Below, in pieces: positions 27,956-33,406 of a stretch of DNA of 33,406 nt. The notes beneath the pieces are model-generated. The model searched no databases, was not told the origin of the DNA, and saw nothing but the letters and a program-made list of their open reading frames with translations. This DNA comes from an uncultured Bacteroidales bacterium. GTDB lineage: Bacteria; Bacteroidota; Bacteroidia; Bacteroidales; P3. How positions within the stretch are numbered: position 1 is the stretch's first letter; each line of letters begins with the position of its first letter. Location: positions 1 to 33,406 of the forward strand of contig CAMOFI010000010.1 in assembly GCA_946613135.1 (NCBI GenBank), given 5' to 3'. The translations under genes were made by a program, and so were the position numbers.

Positions 27956-27985
27956 TTTGCAGTATATTATTTTTGTGTATCTTTG
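27956..27985 (+). promoter_or_regulatory. Candidate Bacteroidota promoter for the DHS-like gene
   Basis: TTTG (27956-27959), 18 nt spacer, TATCTTTG (27978-27985), about 73 nt before the ATG. Confidence 0.6.
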
Positions 27986-28058
27986 CGATTTGATTAATTA
28001 TGTCATTTCTGCTTATAAATTTGTAATTCAAATTATAATAAAATAAAAACTATCCAAA

Positions 28059-29096
28059 ATGGAAAAGAAAGACCTACTGAAAGAAACAGTCAAGCACATC
28101 GACATCAAAAAGTACGATTCCACTGAACTCATAGACGCTATGCGTCACATGTCGTTCACTTCGCGCGACACGGCTCGTGCTGCCGACATACTTATGAAGA
28201 TGTGTGCCGAAAAAGAGTGCACCAACATTCTGACCATTGCAGGCTCCACCTCGGCAGCCGGATGTATGCAGGTGTATGTGGATATGGTCAAGAACAAGAT
28301 GATTGACGTGGTTGTGTCGACAGGTGCATCGATTATCGACATGGACCTTTTCGAGGCTCTCGGTTTCAAACACTATATCGGAACAAAGGAAAATGTGATT
28401 CCTGACACAAAACTCCGCGAATTGTATATCGACCGCATATATGACACATTCATCGACGAAGAAGAGCTGCAGGCATGCGACAATGCGACATACGAACTTG
28501 CCAATATGCTCGAAGCCCGTCCGTATAGCTCGCGCGAATTCATATACGAACTCGGCAAATGGCTGCACAACGGACGCAGCGTGAAGAAAGAAAGCCTTAT
28601 ACAGACTTGCTACGAATGTGGCGTGCCTATTTTCTGCCCGGCATTTTCAGACAGCTCGGCCGGTTTCGGTATCGGCAAGCACCAATGGGAACGCGCCAAC
28701 GCAGGCAAACCATATCTCAGCATCGACTCGGTATGCGACTTTGTCGAACTGACTAAAATCAAAATGGCTGCTCCCGAAACAGGCCTTTTCATGGTCGGCG
28801 GCGGTACTCCCAAAAACTTTGCCCAAGACACTGTGGTCTGCGCTGAAATACTGGGTCACGAAGTGCCTATGCACAAATATGCTATCCAAATCACAGTGGC
28901 CGACGTGCGCGATGGCGCTTGCTCGTCGTCAACACTTCTCGAGGCCGGCTCATGGGGCAAGGTGTCTGAAGAACTTCAGCAGATGGTCTATGCAGAAGGT
29001 ACCACAGTGATACCCATGATAGCCTCTTATGTATACCACAACGGTCCGTGGCGTGAACGTGAATATAAAAACTGGCAGAAGATTTTCGAAAAATAA
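28059..29096 (+). CDS. Deoxyhypusine synthase-family protein
   Basis: 345 aa; LTIAGSTSAAGCM, VVSTGASIIDMDL, CPAFSDSSAGFGI, and LLEAGSWGKVSEELQQMVYAEGTTVIPMI aligning with the DHS EAVSWGKI catalytic-lysine region. Confidence 0.88.
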   Translation: MEKKDLLKETVKHIDIKKYDSTELIDAMRHMSFTSRDTARAADILMKMCAEKECTNILTIAGSTSAAGCMQVYVDMVKNKMIDVVVSTGASIIDMDLFEALGFKHYIGTKENVIPDTKLRELYIDRIYDTFIDEEELQACDNATYELANMLEARPYSSREFIYELGKWLHNGRSVKKESLIQTCYECGVPIFCPAFSDSSAGFGIGKHQWERANAGKPYLSIDSVCDFVELTKIKMAAPETGLFMVGGGTPKNFAQDTVVCAEILGHEVPMHKYAIQITVADVRDGACSSSTLLEAGSWGKVSEELQQMVYAEGTTVIPMIASYVYHNGPWREREYKNWQKIFEK

Positions 29097-29113
29097 ACCA
29101 AATACACCGTTCC

Positions 29114-30391
29114 ATGGAACAAGCCGTCCGCCAACAAATAGGCGACCTTATCAGGCGTGAGGTTGTCGTTGCCACAGGTTGCACCGAGCCTGGTGCTGTG
29201 GCCCTTGCCGTAGCCAAGGCACGCGAAACACTCGGATGTATGCCCGACACAACAAAACTGTTGCTGAGCAAAAATGTATTTAAAAATGCGCTTGGTGTTG
29301 GCATACCAGGCACAGGCATGGTTGGCCTGCCCATAGCTGTAGCTATAGCACTGACGGCAGGCGACTCGTCGCGCCTGCTGGAGGTGCTTACCGTAACGGC
29401 ATCGGAAGTGGAAGCGGCAAAGAACTGGTTGGCAAACAATGCCGACAAGGTCCAGATTGGCCTCAAGGAACGTTGTGAGGACAAACTGTATATCGAGTGT
29501 ATATGCAGTAAGGGTGACGACACCGCCACCGCAATCATATCGAAACGTCATACAAATTTCATATATATTGCGCACAACAATGAAGTCCTGCTCGAAAACG
29601 AATGTTCAATGCATCCGTCGGACTGCGAGACTGCCGCAACACCGGCATTGTCACAACGTATCGTATATGAATATGCAACGACAGCCCCTATCGAGGAACT
29701 GAGATTCATTCTTGACACTGTCAAGCTTAACAGTGCTGCTGCCGCGGAAGGCCTTAAAGGTTATGGACTCAACACCGGACGCATCCTTATGGAGAATGCG
29801 TCCGGTGACATTGTCCACACCGTCATTGCCCGCACTGTCGCCGCGTCTGATGCAAGAATGGACGGCTGTACTCTGCCAATATATTCGAACAGCGGCAGTG
29901 GCAATCAAGGCATTGCTTGCACATTGCCTGTCTATGAATATGGCAAGGCAAAGTCGTCGTCCGACGAACAGATCACCCGTGCGCTTATACTCAGCCATTT
30001 GACCTCGATATACGTAAAACGAGGAATCGGTCGTCTTTCGGCACTTTGCGGCATTGTCAACGCTTCTATCGGTGTTGCCACGGGCATAACCTATCTGCAT
30101 GGCGGCAATTACGACCAGATGTGCTATGCCATTAAAAACATGATCAACACCATTGCCGGAATGGTGTGCGACGGTGCCAAACCTTCGTGTGCGCTAAAGA
30201 TGTCCACCGGACTGTACAGTGCTTTTGTCTGTGCAGAACTGGCGCTACACGACAAGGTAGTAGAGGCATGCGATGGGCTATCGGAAAAGGACATAGACTA
30301 TTCCATCAGGAACCTTGGCAGGCTGGGCATGGAAGGAATGGACCAGACCGACGATGTTGTTCTTGACATCATGACACACAAACATATTTAA
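29114..30391 (+). CDS. L-cysteine desulfidase-family protein (UPF0597)
   Basis: 425 aa; VVATGCTEPGAVALAVAKA, GTGMVGLPIAVAIAL, SNSGSGNQGIACTLPV, IAGMVCDGAKPSCALK. Confidence 0.9.
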   Translation: MEQAVRQQIGDLIRREVVVATGCTEPGAVALAVAKARETLGCMPDTTKLLLSKNVFKNALGVGIPGTGMVGLPIAVAIALTAGDSSRLLEVLTVTASEVEAAKNWLANNADKVQIGLKERCEDKLYIECICSKGDDTATAIISKRHTNFIYIAHNNEVLLENECSMHPSDCETAATPALSQRIVYEYATTAPIEELRFILDTVKLNSAAAAEGLKGYGLNTGRILMENASGDIVHTVIARTVAASDARMDGCTLPIYSNSGSGNQGIACTLPVYEYGKAKSSSDEQITRALILSHLTSIYVKRGIGRLSALCGIVNASIGVATGITYLHGGNYDQMCYAIKNMINTIAGMVCDGAKPSCALKMSTGLYSAFVCAELALHDKVVEACDGLSEKDIDYSIRNLGRLGMEGMDQTDDVVLDIMTHKHI

Positions 30392-30442
30392 CGCCATACT
30401 CTGTGTTTTTTAAAAAAAATTAAGCAGAAAAAACAGTATTTG

Positions 30443-30463
30443 AAAAAAAAAGAGTAATTTTGC
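30443..30463 (+). promoter_or_regulatory. Candidate promoter module for the DUF3276 gene
   Basis: AAAAAAAAAGAGTAATTTTGC with TAATTTTG; 20/21 identical to the dnaB-proximal module. Confidence 0.5.
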
Positions 30464-30488
30464 CAATTCATTTTAATAATTATTAGTT

Positions 30489-30839
30489 ATGGATTTTAAT
30501 AGTAACAGACAGAAAGAAGAGTTGTATTCACAGTCCATTAGTGCTGGAAAACGCAAGTATTTTTTTGACGTAAAAGAGACCAGAGGAGGCGACAAATTCA
30601 TCGTCATCGCCGAAAGCCGGAAAATTTTTGACAACAACACAGGCAGTTTCTATTTTGAAAAAAACAAGATGTTTCTCTATAAGGAAGATTTCGAAAAATT
30701 CCAGAGGGGATTAACTAATGCCATCAATTTTATTGAAACCGGTATCATTCCAGAAGAACCTGAAACTGACGACTTCAGTCATGCAGACAACCATCATGAC
30801 GACGAGAACGTAATTGACGGAATCGATTTCAATATTTAA
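30489..30839 (+). CDS. DUF3276 / PUR-alpha-like nucleic-acid-binding protein
   Basis: 116 aa; ELYSQSISAGKRKYFFDVKETRGGDKFIVIAESRK...KNKMFLYKEDFEKFQRGL is the bacterial PUR repeat. Confidence 0.85.
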   Translation: MDFNSNRQKEELYSQSISAGKRKYFFDVKETRGGDKFIVIAESRKIFDNNTGSFYFEKNKMFLYKEDFEKFQRGLTNAINFIETGIIPEEPETDDFSHADNHHDDENVIDGIDFNI

Positions 30840-30848
30840 AAATTCATT

Positions 30849-30913
30849 GCGGTGCCAGCGGCTTGACTGGATTGTTGCAGCATAAACAATAAGTTCCAAG
30901 CCACTGGCACCGC
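30849..30913. repeat. Large inverted repeat with nested second dyad, between DUF3276 gene and parA
   Basis: Arms GCGGTGCCAGCGGCTTG (30849-30865) and CAAGCCACTGGCACCGC (30897-30913), 16/17 complementary; inner dyad ATTGTT (30871-30876)/AACAAT (30885-30890). Confidence 0.9.
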
Positions 30914-30930
30914 GTTGACGGAAGATAAAA

Positions 30931-31710
30931 ATGGGAAAAATAATTTCGATAGCCAATCAGAAAGGCGGTGTGGGTAAAACCACAACTGCCACCAACCTGT
31001 CCGCTTCGCTTGCCGTGCTCGAATACAAGGTGCTGCTGATTGATGCCGACCCTCAGGCTAATGCAACTTCGGGGCTTGGCGTTAATCCTGAAACCGTCGA
31101 GCAGAGTGCATACGAGTGCTTCCTCGGTCAGGTTCCGGCAAGTGATTGCATAGTGGAGACAGAGACACCAAACCTTCATCTTCTGCCTACACGTATCGAC
31201 CTTGTTGGAGCCGAGATAGACCTTGTCAACGAAAAACAGCGTGAGTTCTATATTGCCAAGGCTTTAGCACCCATACGTGATGAATATGATTTCATAATTA
31301 TTGACTGCTCGCCATCGCTGGGACTTATAACCATCAATGCTCTGACGGCATCCGATTCTGTAATCATACCTATCCAAAGTGAATATTTCGCCCTGGAAGG
31401 GCTGGGCAAACTGCTCAATACAGTAAGGATAGTGCAGACACGTCTCAACCCTTCGCTATCCATCGAGGGTCTGCTGATAACGATGTACGACTCGCGTCTG
31501 CGCCTCGCACGTCAGGTTGTCGAGGATGTACGCAGCCATTTCAAACAGATGGTTTTCGACACCCTTATTTATCGCAACACCAAATTAGCCGAGGCTCCAA
31601 GCTACGGACGTTCTATCATCATGCATGATGCCACATGCCCGGGAGCTATCAATTATCTCAACCTGGCCAATGAAATTCTGCGCCGCAATGGGATGCAAAA
31701 AAAAGCATAG
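30931..31710 (+). CDS. parA: ParA/Soj chromosome-partitioning ATPase
   Basis: 259 aa; IISIANQKGGVGKTTTATNLSASL, VLLIDADPQANATSGLG, DFIIIDCSPSLGLITINAL. Confidence 0.96.
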   Translation: MGKIISIANQKGGVGKTTTATNLSASLAVLEYKVLLIDADPQANATSGLGVNPETVEQSAYECFLGQVPASDCIVETETPNLHLLPTRIDLVGAEIDLVNEKQREFYIAKALAPIRDEYDFIIIDCSPSLGLITINALTASDSVIIPIQSEYFALEGLGKLLNTVRIVQTRLNPSLSIEGLLITMYDSRLRLARQVVEDVRSHFKQMVFDTLIYRNTKLAEAPSYGRSIIMHDATCPGAINYLNLANEILRRNGMQKKA

Positions 31711-31746
31711 GCAAGGCTGTTGTTAAAATTTAGGTAGATTTCTAAT

Positions 31747-32637
31747 ATGACTACTAAGAAAAAAACAAGCGGGCTCGGTCGTGGATTGGGATCCATTTTG
31801 CCAGACGTCGACATCGATGCTGCTATGGGAAAACCCAATTTGACCACAGCCATCACCACTATCGACATCGACAGTATCGAAGCCAATCCATTTCAACCTC
31901 GCAAGGATTTCGACCAGGAAGCATTGGACGAACTGGCACAATCCATTCGCCAGCAAGGAGTAATAGCACCCATCACTGTGCGTCAAATGCCCGACGGCCA
32001 ATACCAGCTGATTGCCGGCGAACGGCGTCTGCGAGCATCTAAGATTGCGGGGCTGAAGGAAATCCCAGCCTATATACGCATAGCCACAGACACCCAGATG
32101 ATGGAGATGGCTCTGGTGGAGAACATTCAGCGTGAGAATCTTAACGCTATGGAGATAGCTTTCTCGTACAACGCTCTCATCGAAGAATGCCAACTGACAC
32201 ATGAACAACTCAGTGAGAAAGTTGGCAAAAACCGTTCAACCATCACAAACTATCTGCGCTTGCTCAACCTTCCTTCCGAGACCCAGCTGGCTCTAAGTAC
32301 CAACCAGATCAGCATGGCCCATGCTCGCTGCCTCGTGAATGTTGAAGACACTGAAACACACCTGGCATTGCTGCATGAAATAATCAACAAGCAACTCTCC
32401 GTACGCCAGACAGAACAATTGGTTAAGGAGATGAGCAAGCCAAAACCGCAGACCAGCGGTGTACGAAAAAAAGACGACTTGCCAGAAATACACGCTGCGT
32501 CACGTTCGGCGTTGAGGCAGTATCTGCAGTCTGAAGTCGACATCAAACGCAGCAGACGCGGCAAGGGAACACTGACAATCCATTTCAACAACGACCGCGA
32601 TTTTGAACGTATCATCAAACTGATCAAAGAAAATTGA
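31747..32637 (+). CDS. parB: ParB/Spo0J partition protein
   Basis: 296 aa; GLGRGLGSIL, IEANPFQPRKDF, LIAGERRLRASK, ALVENIQRENLNAMEIA, VGKNRSTITNYLRLL. Confidence 0.96.
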   Translation: MTTKKKTSGLGRGLGSILPDVDIDAAMGKPNLTTAITTIDIDSIEANPFQPRKDFDQEALDELAQSIRQQGVIAPITVRQMPDGQYQLIAGERRLRASKIAGLKEIPAYIRIATDTQMMEMALVENIQRENLNAMEIAFSYNALIEECQLTHEQLSEKVGKNRSTITNYLRLLNLPSETQLALSTNQISMAHARCLVNVEDTETHLALLHEIINKQLSVRQTEQLVKEMSKPKPQTSGVRKKDDLPEIHAASRSALRQYLQSEVDIKRSRRGKGTLTIHFNNDRDFERIIKLIKEN

Positions 32638-32693
32638 CACAGCCAATCAAATACCTTAATACATATTATAACAATAAAAGGGTATTGCATAAT

Positions 32694-33287
32694 ATGCGAG
32701 CAAGGGCCTCTTTCCTTGCTCTTTTTTTGGTGTTGTGTGGAACAGGGCTTAAGGCTCAGGATACAGTGTTTCAAAAAAAACAGCCTTCATCGGATGCCGT
32801 AGTGGAGCACAGCGCCACAAAAGCCCTTGTATTGTCTGCCGTTTTGCCCGGCGCTGGGCAGGTCTATAACCGTCAGGCTTGGAAAGTGCCTATTGTATAT
32901 GCTGCAATAGGAGGGGTGGGGTATTTTATCTATAACAACTTCACACAGATGAAGTACTACAAGGACGAATACTTGTACAGGAAAAGTCATAACGATGCCA
33001 CTCAATATGCCGACGATCCCGACATGGTGGCAACGCCAACGTCCAACATCTATAATCTATATGAGGATTACAGCAAGACCTTCCAACTCTCGGTTATTAT
33101 TGCCGTGGGTGTCTATGGATTGAACCTGTTGGATGCTTATGTCTTTGGGCACCTGTTTGATTTTCAAATATCGGATGACCTGACTTTAAATGTAACACCT
33201 TCAACAATACCTGCTTTGATTCCACGCGATGCAAGCCACTCCACTATGAGTTTTATGCCTGTGGCTTCTGTATCGTTGAGATTTTGA
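32694..33287 (+). CDS. DUF5683-like exported/membrane protein
   Basis: The ORF can extend to TTG 32634, but ATG 32694 gives the signal peptide MRARASFLALFLVLCGTGLKAQ; ALVLSAVLPGAGQVYNRQAWKVPIVYAAIGGVGYFIYNN is the typical core. Confidence 0.8.
   Translation: MRARASFLALFLVLCGTGLKAQDTVFQKKQPSSDAVVEHSATKALVLSAVLPGAGQVYNRQAWKVPIVYAAIGGVGYFIYNNFTQMKYYKDEYLYRKSHNDATQYADDPDMVATPTSNIYNLYEDYSKTFQLSVIIAVGVYGLNLLDAYVFGHLFDFQISDDLTLNVTPSTIPALIPRDASHSTMSFMPVASVSLRF
32698..32728 (+). terminator. Intrinsic-terminator-like hairpin inside the start of the DUF5683-like gene
   Basis: GAGCAAGG (32698-32705), 8-nt loop, CCTTGCTC (32714-32721), then 7 T (32722-32728). Confidence 0.5.
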
Positions 33288-33294
33288 CAGTTCG

Positions 33295-33313
33295 AAACGG
33301 GATTCCCAGTTTT
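33295..33313 (+). terminator. Weak terminator-like hairpin after the DUF5683-like gene
   Basis: AAACGGG-ATT-CCC(A)GTTT followed by TTATTT; one bulge. Confidence 0.3.
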
Positions 33314-33406
33314 ATTTCGCGTTATATCCTCTCTACACGACACCTCTAATAATTTTATAAACGGCGAATTGTACGAATTTAGTCCGACATTTGATTAAAC
33401 TATGAA

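Noticed and set aside
29109-29120. GTTCCATGGAAC considered as a parS-like site
   Set aside because: Lacks the central ACGT of canonical parS and is only 12 nt; likely incidental to the start codon.
1-33406. CRISPR array, tRNA/rRNA genes, transposon or prophage
   Set aside because: No regularly spaced repeats, no cloverleaf or rRNA sequence recognised, and no transposase, integrase or phage structural genes in the ORF track.

Overview
The window is consistent with a Bacteroidota (Bacteroidales-like) chromosome, based on TAnnTTTG-type promoter boxes, OmpA/PorT-type barrels, a DUF3276 (PUR) gene and a parA-parB-DUF5683 order. Positions 1 to about 15045 (all minus strand) are an exopolysaccharide/O-antigen-type locus. 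In transcription order it contains a WecG/TagA/CpsF glycosyltransferase, a Wza-like export lipoprotein, a Wzc-like BY-kinase with a (Tyr-Gly)n tail, two tandem OmpA-like barrel proteins, several GT4/GT2 glycosyltransferases, a Wzy/O-antigen ligase-like membrane protein, a DUF218 (YdcF/ElyC-like) protein and a truncated GT2 gene. No Wzx flippase or initiating phosphosugar transferase is visible. Positions 15.4-33.4 kb are mostly housekeeping: cvpA-like, dus, PAP2, obg, adk, two FKBP PPIases, nanoRNase/DHH, a TPR protein, recG, coaD, an outer-membrane barrel, dnaB, a bacterial deoxyhypusine-synthase-like gene, a cysteine desulfidase (UPF0597), DUF3276, parA, parB and DUF5683. No tRNA, rRNA, CRISPR array or transposase was recognised. 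The most interesting signals are: the Tyr-Gly tail together with a non-consensus Walker A' in the BY-kinase; the OmpA pair embedded in the polysaccharide operon; unusually long perfect inverted repeats inside coding sequence (TPR gene, cysteine desulfidase); a large two-tier dyad ahead of parA; a terminator-like hairpin formed by the signal-peptide codons of the gene after parB; a 21-nt promoter module shared by dnaB and the DUF3276 gene that would make dnaB leaderless; and a DHS-like enzyme that keeps the catalytic-lysine context. I did not identify a clearly new multi-gene system.
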